NCBI GenBank assembly: GCA_964568525.1
Contig: CAZMPM010000008.1
Coordinates: forward strand, 1 to 41,657
Reading direction: 5' to 3'
DNA from: CAYZPB01 sp964568525
Lineage (GTDB): Bacteria; Bacillota; Bacilli; Tepidibacillales; Tepidibacillaceae
DNA: 41,657 bases
In this document: one piece after another, positions 23,949 to 32,818 of the stretch
Layout: each line of letters begins with the position of its first letter
How positions within the stretch are numbered: position 1 is the first letter of the stretch
Notes under the pieces: generated by a model
The model's database searches: none
The model's input: the letters and a program-made list of their open reading frames with translations, nothing else
What the model was told of the DNA's origin: nothing
Position numbers and translations under genes: made by a program

Positions 23949-26900
23949 ATGAATATTAAGAAAATTAACAAAATATTAGTTGCTAACAGAGGCGAGATTG
24001 CGACGCGAGTTTTTCGGGCTTGTACAGAGCTTGGCATAACAACTGTTGCAATTTATTCGGAGGAAGACGAAGTTTCTCTTCACCGCTTTAAGGCTGATGA
24101 GGCATATCTCGTTGGCGAAGGTAAGGGACCAATCGATGCTTACTTAGATATCGAGGGAATTATCGGTATTGCAAAACGCAATGAGGTTGATGCTATTCAC
24201 CCTGGCTATGGATTTCTATCAGAGAACGAACTACTCGCAAAACGCTGTGCCGAGGAGAATATTACTTTTATCGGACCAGATGCGGCGCATATCCGTATGT
24301 TCGGTGATAAACTTGACGCAAGAAAAGCAGCAATAGACAATGGCATCCCAGTAATCCCGGGAACTGACGAACCGATAAAAACTACACAAGAAGCGTTTGA
24401 TTTTGCTAATAAATATGGATATCCCATCATTGTTAAGGCAACTTCTGGCGGCGGCGGACGCGGCATGCGGATTGTCCAAGAGGGTGAAAACCTTGCAGCG
24501 GCAATCGAACGCGCACGTTCAGAAGCGAAAACTTCTTTTGGTAATGAGGCAGTATATATCGAAAAGTATTTAGTCGAGCCCAAACATATTGAAGTCCAGA
24601 TTATTGGCGATAAATATGGCAACATTGTTCATCTCTATGAGCGCGATTGCTCGATTCAGAGACGTCACCAAAAAGTAGTTGAAGTTGCACCATCTTTTTC
24701 ACTGCCGACGGAACTGCGCGATCAGATTACTGCAGCTGCACTTAAACTAATGAAAAATGTAGGCTATGTAAACGCAGGAACTGTAGAGTTCCTGGTGTCC
24801 AATAATGAATTTTACTTTATTGAAGTAAACCCAAGAATTCAAGTTGAGCATACGATTACGGAAATGATTACGGGTATTGACATTGTAGCGACACAGATTA
24901 AGATTGCTGAAGGCTATCCGCTTGATCACGAGGAGATCAGAATTAAATCGCAAGAGGACATTCATGTGCACGGCTATGCAATTCAGTGCCGAGTTACAAC
25001 TGAAGACCCGGAAAATAATTTTATGCCAGACTCCGGCAAAATTAATGTATATCGCTCAGCAAGCGGGTTCGGCATTCGACTTGACGCCGGTAGCGCTTTT
25101 GCCGGTGCGGTTATATCGCCACACTATGATTCTTTACTGGTTAAGGTTTCGTCTCACGGTCCATCGCCGAAAGACGCTGCTGCTAAAATGGCTAGAACAC
25201 TTAAGGAGTTCCGAATTCGCGGGGTTAAGTCGAACATACTTTTCCTCCTAAACGTCGTGCAACACCCGGACTTTTTGAGCGGAAACTACAGTACAACATT
25301 TATCGACACTCACCCTGAACTTTTCGAATTGCCTGTTCGCCGAGACCGTGCTACAAAAGTAATTACTTATACCGCTGATATAACAGTTAATGGTTATCCA
25401 AATATGAAACGAGTGCCAAAACCGTATTTTGCTAAACCGCGGATGCCGGTAGTAGATCTAAACGCGCCTTCTCCGGCTGGGACTAAGCAGTTGTTTGATG
25501 AGCTCGGGCCAGAGAAGTTTACACAATGGATAGTTGACCAGAAAAAATTATTATTAACCGATACAACTTTACGCGACGGACATCAATCATTAATTGCAAC
25601 TCGTCTGCGGACAATCGATATGGTTAAAGTTGCGGAGGCAACTTCTAAGTTGGCACCAGAGCTTTTCTCAATTGAGATGTGGGGTGGGGCGACCTTTGAT
25701 ACAGCCTACCGTTTTCTAAAAGAATCGCCATGGAACCGTTTGGACGAGCTTCGCGAGAAAATACCTAATATTCTCTTTCAGATGCTTCTGAGAGGCGCGA
25801 ATGCTGTAGGTTACACTAATTATCCCGATAATGTCTTAAAAGCCTTTATAAAGGAATCTGCGGCTTCAGGCATTGATATTTTTAGGATATTCGACAGTCT
25901 TAACTGGGTGGAAAATGTTCGCGTGTCAATCGATACTGTTCGCGAATGTGGAAAAATAGCTGAAGCGGGAATCTGTTACGCTGGCGATATTACTGATCCA
26001 AAACGTGACAAATACAGCCTAAATTACTATGTGAACCTTGCAAAAGAACTTGAGCAAGCCGGCGCCAATATTATTGCAATCAAGGATATGGCTGGGTTGC
26101 TGAAACCTTTTGCTGCGTATAAGCTTGTGAAGGCGTTGAAAGAAGAGATTGGTGTTCCAATTCAGTTGCATACGCATGATACAAGTGGTAATGGACAGGC
26201 GACACTGTTAAAGGGAATTGAGGCTAATGTCGATATTGTTGACGTTGCTTTAAGTTCAATGTCGGGACTTACTTCGCATCCGAGTCTGAATGGGCTTGTC
26301 GCTGCGCTGGAGGGACATGAAAGAGATACAGGCTTAGATCTTCTGAATCTTCAAAAACTGAGCAATTATTGGGAAGACGTTCGCACTTATTATCAAGGCT
26401 TCGAAAGTAATCTGATTTCGACGAGCGCTGAAGTCTATAAACACGAAATGCCTGGTGGACAGTATAGCAACTTGATGGTACAAGCTTCAGCTGTTGGATT
26501 GGGCGAACGTTTTGAAGATGTTAAATCAACCTATGCAACCGTTAACAAAATGTTCGGCGACATCATTAAAGTTACACCGACCTCAAAAGTTGTCGGTGAT
26601 ATGGCGCTATTTATGGTGCAGAATAAGCTGACTGAAGCTGATGTAATGGAACGAGGCGACACAATCTCTTTCCCTAACTCAGTGGTTGAATTCTTCCAAG
26701 GTTATCTTGGTCAACCTTATGGCGGTTTCCCTGCCGAGCTACAAAAGATTATCTTGAAAGACCGCAAGCCAATAACGGTGAGACCAGGAGAGCTGCTTAA
26801 AGATGTAGATTTTGCGGCTACTACTAAGGAACTAACTGAAAAAGTCGGGCATGAAGTTTCACTGCGCGATGTGCTCTCATATTTGCTCTACCCAACGGTG

Positions 26901-27395
26901 TTCTTAGAGTATGACGCTCATCTTTCCACATATAGTAATGTTTCCTGTATTGATACGCCAACCTTCTTCTATGGCATGCGCCTTGGGGAGAAAATTCAAG
27001 TGGAGATTGAACAGGGTAAAACTTTAATAATTAAGCTGACACAGATTGGCAAGGTGCACAGCGACGGTACGCGTAATGTTTACTTTGAGCTAAACGGAGT
27101 ACCGCGTGAAGTAATTATCACAGACATCCATGCAAATGTTACAACGGAATTAGCTCCAAAGGCGGAAGCTAATAATCTTAACCACGTCGGTGCTTCAATG
27201 CCAGGTAAGGTTTTAAAACTTTTAGTAGAAAAAGGTGACCACGTTAATAAAGGTGACACTCTAATTATTACTGAGGCAATGAAAATGGAGACATCAATCC
27301 AAGCGCTATTCAATGCTATTATTGAAAAAGTTCATGTTGCTCCCGGTGATCTCATTGAGACTAATGATTTATTAATAGAATTAGAAAAGAAATAA
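23949..27395 (+). CDS. pyc: pyruvate carboxylase
   Basis: A single-chain pyruvate carboxylase of about 1148 residues. It makes oxaloacetate from pyruvate, bicarbonate and ATP. Domains in order: biotin carboxylase (ILVANRGEIATRVFRA, GGGGRGMRIV, EVNPRIQVEHTITE), carboxyltransferase (LLLTDTTLRDGHQSL, IEMWGGATFD, HTHDTSGNG), the PYC-specific linking domain, and biotinyl carrier (TEAMKMET, with Lys biotinylated). The length is normal for the family. The ATG at 23949 has GAGGTG at about seven bases; the GTG at 23940 is part of that ribosome binding site. The thioesterase gene follows 16 bases later, and both end at one terminator. Confidence 0.98.
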   Translation: MNIKKINKILVANRGEIATRVFRACTELGITTVAIYSEEDEVSLHRFKADEAYLVGEGKGPIDAYLDIEGIIGIAKRNEVDAIHPGYGFLSENELLAKRCAEENITFIGPDAAHIRMFGDKLDARKAAIDNGIPVIPGTDEPIKTTQEAFDFANKYGYPIIVKATSGGGGRGMRIVQEGENLAAAIERARSEAKTSFGNEAVYIEKYLVEPKHIEVQIIGDKYGNIVHLYERDCSIQRRHQKVVEVAPSFSLPTELRDQITAAALKLMKNVGYVNAGTVEFLVSNNEFYFIEVNPRIQVEHTITEMITGIDIVATQIKIAEGYPLDHEEIRIKSQEDIHVHGYAIQCRVTTEDPENNFMPDSGKINVYRSASGFGIRLDAGSAFAGAVISPHYDSLLVKVSSHGPSPKDAAAKMARTLKEFRIRGVKSNILFLLNVVQHPDFLSGNYSTTFIDTHPELFELPVRRDRATKVITYTADITVNGYPNMKRVPKPYFAKPRMPVVDLNAPSPAGTKQLFDELGPEKFTQWIVDQKKLLLTDTTLRDGHQSLIATRLRTIDMVKVAEATSKLAPELFSIEMWGGATFDTAYRFLKESPWNRLDELREKIPNILFQMLLRGANAVGYTNYPDNVLKAFIKESAASGIDIFRIFDSLNWVENVRVSIDTVRECGKIAEAGICYAGDITDPKRDKYSLNYYVNLAKELEQAGANIIAIKDMAGLLKPFAAYKLVKALKEEIGVPIQLHTHDTSGNGQATLLKGIEANVDIVDVALSSMSGLTSHPSLNGLVAALEGHERDTGLDLLNLQKLSNYWEDVRTYYQGFESNLISTSAEVYKHEMPGGQYSNLMVQASAVGLGERFEDVKSTYATVNKMFGDIIKVTPTSKVVGDMALFMVQNKLTEADVMERGDTISFPNSVVEFFQGYLGQPYGGFPAELQKIILKDRKPITVRPGELLKDVDFAATTKELTEKVGHEVSLRDVLSYLLYPTVFLEYDAHLSTYSNVSCIDTPTFFYGMRLGEKIQVEIEQGKTLIIKLTQIGKVHSDGTRNVYFELNGVPREVIITDIHANVTTELAPKAEANNLNHVGASMPGKVLKLLVEKGDHVNKGDTLIITEAMKMETSIQALFNAIIEKVHVAPGDLIETNDLLIELEKK

Positions 27396-27411
27396 GCGGA
27401 GGTACAGTTAA

Positions 27412-27831
27412 ATGACCTATGAAAATGAATTCAGCCTTGAAGTTGGGCTAAATGCGGCACGGATGCTTCTTGTGCATTTTGAAGATACTGCTCAGGCAAT
27501 TGATGATTCTAACCTTCCAGTTGTTTCAACGCCAACAATTATTGCTCTAATGGAGCAGTCGGCGGTCGATGCAGTGCTCCCGCATCTGCCAGAAGGCTGG
27601 AACAGCGTTGGCACACTCGTCAATGTAAACCATATTGCCGCTACCCCGATCGGAATGACTGTTACAGCATATGCCGAGTTAATCGGTGTAGATGGGCGTA
27701 AGTTAATCTTTTCAATTGCGGCACGTAATGAAAAGGAAATAATTAGCGAAGGAATCCACGAACGTTTTATTGTAAATAAAGAGCGTTTTCTCGAAAAGGC
27801 TGGTAGTAAAAGAGACAATTCCCAAGAATAA
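27412..27831 (+). CDS. FlK-like hotdog-fold thioesterase
   Basis: A 139-residue single hotdog domain. The FlK (fluoroacetyl-CoA thioesterase) pattern is present: STPTIIALMEQSAV, SVGTLVNVNHIAATPIGM, an EL-x-x-VDGRKL strand and a GIHERFIV end. In FlK a Thr/Glu/His set does catalysis; Thr36-type (STP), Glu (MEQ) and His (NHIA) equivalents are all in place. The true substrate is probably a short or unusual acyl-CoA, not fluoroacetyl-CoA. It lies 16 bases after pyc behind GGAGG and is certainly in the same operon, hinting at a role in acyl-CoA housekeeping around the pyruvate/oxaloacetate node. Confidence 0.87.
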   Translation: MTYENEFSLEVGLNAARMLLVHFEDTAQAIDDSNLPVVSTPTIIALMEQSAVDAVLPHLPEGWNSVGTLVNVNHIAATPIGMTVTAYAELIGVDGRKLIFSIAARNEKEIISEGIHERFIVNKERFLEKAGSKRDNSQE

Positions 27832-27839
27832 AAAAAAGT

Positions 27840-27870
27840 GACATTATCATTGATAATGTCTCTTTTCTTC
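27840..27870 (+). terminator. Rho-independent terminator after the thioesterase gene
   Basis: A perfect 9-bp stem, GACATTATC (27840-27848) and GATAATGTC (27852-27860), with a 3-base loop, then TCTTTTCTTC. A run of eight A residues on the left side makes it usable for the convergent ABC transporter operon as well. Confidence 0.8.
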
Positions 27871-27884
27871 TGTTCAACAGTCTA

Positions 27885-28634
27885 TCAACCAATTACAGCA
27901 ATCTTTCTGCCATTAACAACCTCAACAGCCGCCTCAATGTCATAGACCTCAGAGAGCGTTTCAGCAGTTACAATTGATTCGTCGCCATATTTATAAACTT
28001 CGCCCTCTTTAATAAAAAGAAAGCGGTCACAGTAGCGTAATGCTAACGTTAAATCATGCATGACAATAATCGAACTAATCTGTTCCTGCTTGGTCAGATT
28101 ATAAACCAGTTCCATCATCTCATGCTGATTTTTCGGGTCAAGATTGCTTGTCGGCTCGTCAAGCAGTAAAAGTTGAGGTTGCTGAACCAATGCGCGAGCG
28201 AGCATGACTTTTTGTAATTCGCCACCAGAAAGCTGATTAACCAGCCTTAACTTGAATTCAGATAACCCCATCCGTTCAATTGTATCCTCTACTATCTCAA
28301 TATCCTCTGGAGTGACTGACCATTGAATATATGGCTTACGCCCTAACAAAATTGTATCAAAGACCGTAATCTGGCTCAGCTCATTTTTCTGTGCTACATA
28401 GGAGATGCGCTGGGCTATGGCCAAACGATTCATTTTGAGTACATCCTCATTGGCAATTTTGACACTACCAGTTTTCGGCGTGCGAATTCTGTTGAGGCAG
28501 GTAACTAATGTGCTTTTGCCGGCACCGTTATTACCCAAAATGCCAACACAATGTCCTCGTTCAACACCAAAACTGATATCGTGTAAGATTTGCTTTTTCC
28601 CGTATGAAAATGAGATGTTTCTGATTTCAATCAT
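27885..28634 (-). CDS. siderophore/cobalamin-type ABC transporter ATP-binding protein
   Basis: A 249-residue ABC ATPase of the FepC/BtuD group: Walker A GNNGAGKST, Q-loop in YVAQKNELSQ, signature LSGGELQKV, Walker B LLLDEPTSNLD, H-loop VMHDL. It powers the FecCD-type permease encoded just upstream, whose stop codon it overlaps by four bases (ATGA). It is the last gene of the three-gene importer operon. Whether the cargo is ferric siderophore, heme or cobalamin cannot be read from this subunit. Confidence 0.93.
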   Translation of the reverse strand: MIEIRNISFSYGKKQILHDISFGVERGHCVGILGNNGAGKSTLVTCLNRIRTPKTGSVKIANEDVLKMNRLAIAQRISYVAQKNELSQITVFDTILLGRKPYIQWSVTPEDIEIVEDTIERMGLSEFKLRLVNQLSGGELQKVMLARALVQQPQLLLLDEPTSNLDPKNQHEMMELVYNLTKQEQISSIIVMHDLTLALRYCDRFLFIKEGEVYKYGDESIVTAETLSEVYDIEAAVEVVNGRKIAVIG

Positions 28635-29713
28635 TCTATTCTTTTCCCTCTTCTAAGAATTAAGTATAGAAATAATGGTGCACCGATAAAAGTAGTAATT
28701 GCACCAATTGGCAGAATCGCCGGCATAATAAGTACGCGAGAAACTAAGTCGGCCAGTAGCATAATGATTGCACCCATGATTGCCGAACAAGGAATTAAAA
28801 ACCGGTAATCATTCCCGATAAAACGACGGACAATATGTGGTGCAATTAGCCCAATAAAGCCAATTGTACCGACAAAAGCAATCGCTGTTGCCGAAATCAA
28901 AGTCGCAACTAACATGCTGATAACAACGAGACTATCAACATTAACTCCTAAGCTTTTAGCTGTATTTGAGCCGCTCTCTAGCGCATTATAATTCCACCGA
29001 TTATAGATAAAATAGATAAAGGAAACAGCGCAGGCCAGATAAATTATGCCAATCTCATTCCAACCGGCCCGCCCTAGATTTCCAAAAGTCCAGTAAACGA
29101 CCGAAGCTACCTTTGTATCATCGCTAAAATACTGAATAATCGTCGTTGCTCCGGCAAACATTGCAGCGATCGCAACACCGGCAAGAATCATCGTTGCCGG
29201 CGAAACCCCAACCACACGCGCCAAGAGCAAGATTAATGTTGTTGTTATAATTCCACCGATAAAAGCACTTGCTACGACCAAATAGGGATTCGTGATGGAA
29301 ATGTTCGCACCGGAAGAGCTGGTAACGGTTACGCCTGCTTGAAAGTAGATGATTGCTACTGCCGCACCAAAAGATGCTCCCTGAGCTACGCCAAGTGTCG
29401 AAGCGGAAGCGAGTGGATTGCGCAATACATTTTGCATGATGCAACCAGCTAGAGCAAGCGCAATACCAGCACCCACAGCAGTTGCAACACGAGGCAGGCG
29501 AATATTCCATATAATACTCATACTCCCTTTATCGCCTACGCCAAACAAAGCGCGCATTACATCACCTAACGCTAATCCAGATGAACCAATTGAGATAGAG
29601 ACCAAGATAGTTATAAACAAAATTAAAACCAGCAGAAAGAGAAATATCCACTTTCTGGCGATATATTTATTATATGTGTTGCCTTCTATAACTGTCTGCT
29701 TTACCAACGACAT
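28631..29713 (-). CDS. FecCD-family iron/cobalamin ABC transporter permease
   Basis: A 360-residue permease with about ten membrane helices. Family signatures: IRLPRVATAVGAGIALALAG and QNVLRNPLASASTLGVAQGA near the N terminus, WTFGNLGRAGW in the middle, and GTIGFIGLIAPHIVRRFIGNDYRFLIP in the C-terminal half. It would form a homodimer channel. The ATG is preceded by AGGTGAG, and the upstream binding-protein stop codon sits inside that site, so the genes are coupled. Confidence 0.95.
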   Translation of the reverse strand: MSLVKQTVIEGNTYNKYIARKWIFLFLLVLILFITILVSISIGSSGLALGDVMRALFGVGDKGSMSIIWNIRLPRVATAVGAGIALALAGCIMQNVLRNPLASASTLGVAQGASFGAAVAIIYFQAGVTVTSSSGANISITNPYLVVASAFIGGIITTTLILLLARVVGVSPATMILAGVAIAAMFAGATTIIQYFSDDTKVASVVYWTFGNLGRAGWNEIGIIYLACAVSFIYFIYNRWNYNALESGSNTAKSLGVNVDSLVVISMLVATLISATAIAFVGTIGFIGLIAPHIVRRFIGNDYRFLIPCSAIMGAIIMLLADLVSRVLIMPAILPIGAITTFIGAPLFLYLILRRGKRIE

Positions 29714-29717
29714 TTAG

Positions 29718-30821
29718 TTACTCACCTATCTTAATTTCTCCGTATTTCAAGCCGGCTGCCACCATATCCTCAAAAGTGTTTACGCCCAGAAAAGTAGTCA
29801 AAATCTCAGCAGCTTTATTCGCTATACTCACATCTGCAAACTGCTCCGGATAGAGAATTATTCCCGCATAGTAAGCATCGATAAAGGCATAGCTAATGTT
29901 TGTCCCCATAAAATTGAAAGCAGGCATTGCATAGACTTTATTATTTTTTACAGCAGATAATGCATCGAAAAAGCTGCTTTTTGTGCGGTACTCCTCGTTA
30001 ACTAAATCCATATTCCCTGGGTCAAGAAAAATTATATCCGGATCCCACTTAGCAATTGCTTCCAAATCCGTTTCATAGAAACCGCTAATCTCTTTTTTGT
30101 TCGCAACATTGATTGCGTTAATAGCTTTAAAGATATCAAACTCCGAATAAGTTCCTGCCATACCGCGTCTGCCGCTAAAAGTTACTGCTCCTGCATACGC
30201 TTTCAACTTATCACTGTCGAGAATATCAATTGTGCGCTGCTTTAAATCCGCAAGCAAAGTATCAGTATACTTTAACAACTCCTCGCACCGTTCTTCTGCC
30301 CCAACTACATCAGCAAAAATGCGCATTGCTTTATAAAAAGATTCATTTGCCAAGCCGGTTTGATGAAGCACTGAAACAACAGGTATACCGGTCTGTCTCT
30401 GTAACTCATCAGCAGATTTTGCATCAAAGCCTGCAAGAATCACATCAGGTGCTGCTTTAATAATTTCCTCGGGAAAACCATTATTAATCGTTCCGCCACC
30501 TTCTCCTACAATTGGTAGCTTACTTAACTTATCATAATAAACCGGTAAATAGTCAAGACGCATATTAATACCATCTTGAACAAATTTTTCCGTGCCTACA
30601 ACCATATCCATAACATCTAGGTATGCAGCAATTCTCGGTGCATAAGATGCCAACGTGACTATGCTTTCAACCTTAGCCGGTATTTCAACCTGACGTCCAA
30701 CCATATCTGTGATGATTCTAGTTTTTGCTATTTCATCATCGCCATCCGAAGATTGGCTATCACAAGCAGAAAAACTGAGCAGCATCATAAGAACTAGCAA
30801 TAATACAAAAATTTTTTTCAT
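29718..30821 (-). CDS. iron-complex/cobalamin-type ABC transporter substrate-binding lipoprotein
   Basis: A 367-residue cluster A-II (TroA-like) binding protein. A lipoprotein signal ends at the SFSAC lipobox (Cys20). The mature part has the class pattern: R-I-I-T-D-M-V-G-R-Q-V-E-I-P, VESIVTLASYAPRIAAYL, KAAPDVILAG and WDPDIIFLDPG. It delivers the ligand to the permease encoded next. GAGGAG precedes the ATG. The group covers ferric siderophore, heme, cobalamin and also tungstate-like cargo, so iron complex is only the likeliest choice. Confidence 0.92.
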   Translation of the reverse strand: MKKIFVLLLVLMMLLSFSACDSQSSDGDDEIAKTRIITDMVGRQVEIPAKVESIVTLASYAPRIAAYLDVMDMVVGTEKFVQDGINMRLDYLPVYYDKLSKLPIVGEGGGTINNGFPEEIIKAAPDVILAGFDAKSADELQRQTGIPVVSVLHQTGLANESFYKAMRIFADVVGAEERCEELLKYTDTLLADLKQRTIDILDSDKLKAYAGAVTFSGRRGMAGTYSEFDIFKAINAINVANKKEISGFYETDLEAIAKWDPDIIFLDPGNMDLVNEEYRTKSSFFDALSAVKNNKVYAMPAFNFMGTNISYAFIDAYYAGIILYPEQFADVSIANKAAEILTTFLGVNTFEDMVAAGLKYGEIKIGE

Positions 30822-30851
30822 TTTTTTCTCCTCAATCGTGTCATTTATTGT

Positions 30852-30880
30852 ATATTATCAGTACTTTTCATCCCTAACAA
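30852..30880 (-). promoter_or_regulatory. promoter of the iron-complex-type ABC operon
   Basis: On the minus strand TTGTTA (30880-30875) and TAATAT (30857-30852) are exactly 17 bases apart, about 30 bases before the binding-protein ATG. The bases around the -10 box are A+T-rich and partly resemble a Fur-type site, but no convincing Fur box is present. Confidence 0.6.
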
Positions 30881-30900
30881 GCCTAGTGGGGGGATTTAAA

Positions 30901-30930
30901 AATAAAAAAACGCCCTTTTTTTGGGCGCAT
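30901..30930 (-). terminator. Rho-independent terminator downstream of the sortase remnant
   Basis: CGCCC (30911-30915) and GGGCG (30923-30927) enclose a 7-base loop. On the minus strand the stem is followed by TTTTTTTATT, an ideal U-tract. It ends any transcript coming from the rib-ispH-amidase run and the sortase remnant. Confidence 0.8.
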
Positions 30931-30953
30931 TTTTATACCTCAAAATTCATTAG

Positions 30954-31115
30954 CTATAGCGGAATTTCTCTCGCTCGCACTACTAACCGCTTTGTCTTTG
31001 CATCTGGCAAATTACAAGTGGTTAGGGTTAGGATCTTCGAATTTGGCGCATCATCAATTACTGACACATCGGTAGAGCTTACGACAAAAAATACCTCTAC
31101 TTATATCTAAATTAC
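30954..31115 (-). pseudogene. sortase gene remnant (C-terminal end only)
   Basis: From 31100 down to a TAG at 30954-30956 the minus strand encodes 48 residues: VEVFFVVSSTDVSVIDD, then SKILTLTTCN, then TKRLVVRAREIPL. TLTTC holds the catalytic Cys and RLVVRA the catalytic Arg of sortases, and the preceding S-T-D-V-S-V-I is the usual strand. A stop lies directly upstream in this frame. FRYK, which normally precedes V-x-V, is found in a neighbouring frame at 31101-31112, implying a one-base frameshift. The rest of the gene, including the catalytic His, is absent. It is a decayed relic downstream of the amidase gene, with 19 bases between. Confidence 0.82.
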
Positions 31116-31134
31116 AAGTAAACTTTACACTTTG

Positions 31135-31842
31135 CTAATTTCCGCTATGTACTTGATAATATTCTCTAATTCCTTCAGCAATCGCTGCCGCAACCGTATC
31201 TTGAAATTCTGGCTTGACTAAGATTTTTTCTTGCGTTGGATTAGAAAGATAACCAATCTCAAGCAAAACCGAAGGCATCGTTGTATACTTTACTACCTTA
31301 TATTCGCTCACCATGACGCCACGGTCATTAAATTGTGTCGCAGCTAACAGCTTCTCATGTAATATCTCAGCTGGTTCAAGACTATCCGTGCGATAGTAAA
31401 AAGTTTCAACTCCCGAAACAGATGGCCAGTCCTGAAAAGAATTATGATGAATTGAGACAAAAAGATCTGGTCCGAGCGAATTAGCTATCTGATAACGTTT
31501 TTCCGGTAAAATGAAAATATCATCCTCACGCGTTAAAACAACACCAATATTTTTATCATCTTTAAATAGGTCCATAACCTTATGTGCAAGGACCAAGTTT
31601 AAGTCTTTCTCCTCAACTCCTGAGACGCCTAAAGCACCTGGGTCTTTGCCACCATGCCCTGCATCCACTAATACATAAAATTTAGGTTCCTCAATTATAA
31701 CTGGTTCGGTAACCACAGGGCCTGTTTGTGACGGGTCAGTAGTTGGCGGTTCAGGCTGCTCACTGCCCTGAGTTATTACCGCGCTAACGCCCCAAACCAC
31801 AACTAAAATTGCTGCCAAAATCCCAATCCGTATCTTATTCAT
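31135..31842 (-). CDS. N-acetylmuramoyl-L-alanine amidase (Amidase_3 family)
   Basis: A protein of about 235 residues. An N-terminal membrane segment (about 5-24) is followed by a Pro/Thr-rich linker and a zinc amidase domain from about residue 52: VDAGHGGKDPGA (first zinc His), GVEEKDLNL (zinc Glu), VSIHHNS (second His), and LLEIGYLSN with the catalytic Glu. Such enzymes cut the bond between MurNAc and the stem peptide. The ATG at 31842 has GAGGAG nine bases upstream; the ATG at 31851 abuts that site. It is the last intact gene of the rib-ispH run. No cell-wall-binding repeats are present, so anchoring must be through the N-terminal helix. Confidence 0.92.
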   Translation of the reverse strand: MNKIRIGILAAILVVVWGVSAVITQGSEQPEPPTTDPSQTGPVVTEPVIIEEPKFYVLVDAGHGGKDPGALGVSGVEEKDLNLVLAHKVMDLFKDDKNIGVVLTREDDIFILPEKRYQIANSLGPDLFVSIHHNSFQDWPSVSGVETFYYRTDSLEPAEILHEKLLAATQFNDRGVMVSEYKVVKYTTMPSVLLEIGYLSNPTQEKILVKPEFQDTVAAAIAEGIREYYQVHSGN

Positions 31843-31870
31843 CCACTGCATCTCCTCGATTAGTTAGCAA

Positions 31871-32818
31871 CTACTCATCTCTCACTTTAATTCTCGGCAA
31901 AATCCTTGTCAAGTCAAGCTCATTCCTTTTTTCCCAAGTCGCTGGATCATTCTCATCATATTGTTCAAGAAAATCAATAATCTGCCGTGTCAAATGTGTT
32001 GGCGTTGAAGCACCAGAAGTAACACCGACACAATTAATACCTTTCAGCCACTCTAAATCAAGCTCACCAAGCTGTTCAATGCGGTACGCTTTAACTTTGG
32101 CAACCTCTTCAGCAACCTTAGCCAATCGCCGTGTATTATTACTGCGGGGATCGCCGACAACTATCACAATGTCACACTCTTTTGCCTGTTCTGCAACCGC
32201 CTCTTGTCGTTCTTGGGTCGCCATACAGATTTCATTATATACTTCCGCTTGTGGATATTTTTCTAAAGCGGCTTCAACTACATCTATAATATCCCACTGG
32301 CTCATCGTTGTTTGGTTCGTCACCAGAATACGCTCGGAACTTAACTTTAAATGTTCAACATCCTCAACACAGGTCACTAGATGCACCTTATCCGGCGCTA
32401 CTCCAATCGCACCCTCTGGTTCTGGATGTCCATGCCTGCCTATATAGATTACCTCGTAGCCTTCTTCTACCATATCTCTAATCAGCGCATGTGTACGCGC
32501 AACGTCTGGACAGGTAGCATCAACCAGCATTAAACCCTTTTTAAGCGCCTTTTCACGTACTGCTGGCGAAACCCCATGAGCTGTCAAAATAACCGTTCCA
32601 GAGTCAATCTGGTCCAGCAGGGCTAAACGATCTTCGCCATCTAGTGAAATTACACCGATCTTTTCAAAAGCGTCAACCACATATTTATTATGAACCAGCA
32701 TTCCAAGAATGTAGATTGGTTTTTTTACAAGCGGATTCAGCGCAATATTCTGAGCTACTACTACGGCATCAACAACACCATAACAATATCCTCGTGGCGT
32801 AATCTTCCTGACTTTCAT
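31871..32818 (-). CDS. ispH: 4-hydroxy-3-methylbut-2-enyl diphosphate reductase IspH (LytB)
   Basis: A 315-residue protein that carries out the last step of the MEP isoprenoid pathway using a [4Fe-4S] cluster. The three cluster cysteines are seen in TPRGYCYGV (Cys12), VDATCPDV and NEICMATQERQ, with the His of VHNKYVVD and ILTAHGVSP and the TNQTTMS motif. Its ATG shares one base with the ribH stop, so it is part of the rib operon. This places menaquinone/isoprenoid and flavin supply under one transcript. Confidence 0.96.
   Translation of the reverse strand: MKVRKITPRGYCYGVVDAVVVAQNIALNPLVKKPIYILGMLVHNKYVVDAFEKIGVISLDGEDRLALLDQIDSGTVILTAHGVSPAVREKALKKGLMLVDATCPDVARTHALIRDMVEEGYEVIYIGRHGHPEPEGAIGVAPDKVHLVTCVEDVEHLKLSSERILVTNQTTMSQWDIIDVVEAALEKYPQAEVYNEICMATQERQEAVAEQAKECDIVIVVGDPRSNNTRRLAKVAEEVAKVKAYRIEQLGELDLEWLKGINCVGVTSGASTPTHLTRQIIDFLEQYDENDPATWEKRNELDLTRILPRIKVRDE

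Noticed and set aside
30709..31110. Plus-strand ORF of 133 codons over the importer 5' end and the sortase remnant
   Set aside because: It crosses a promoter and a terminator and has no recognisable features; the minus strand explains the sequence better.
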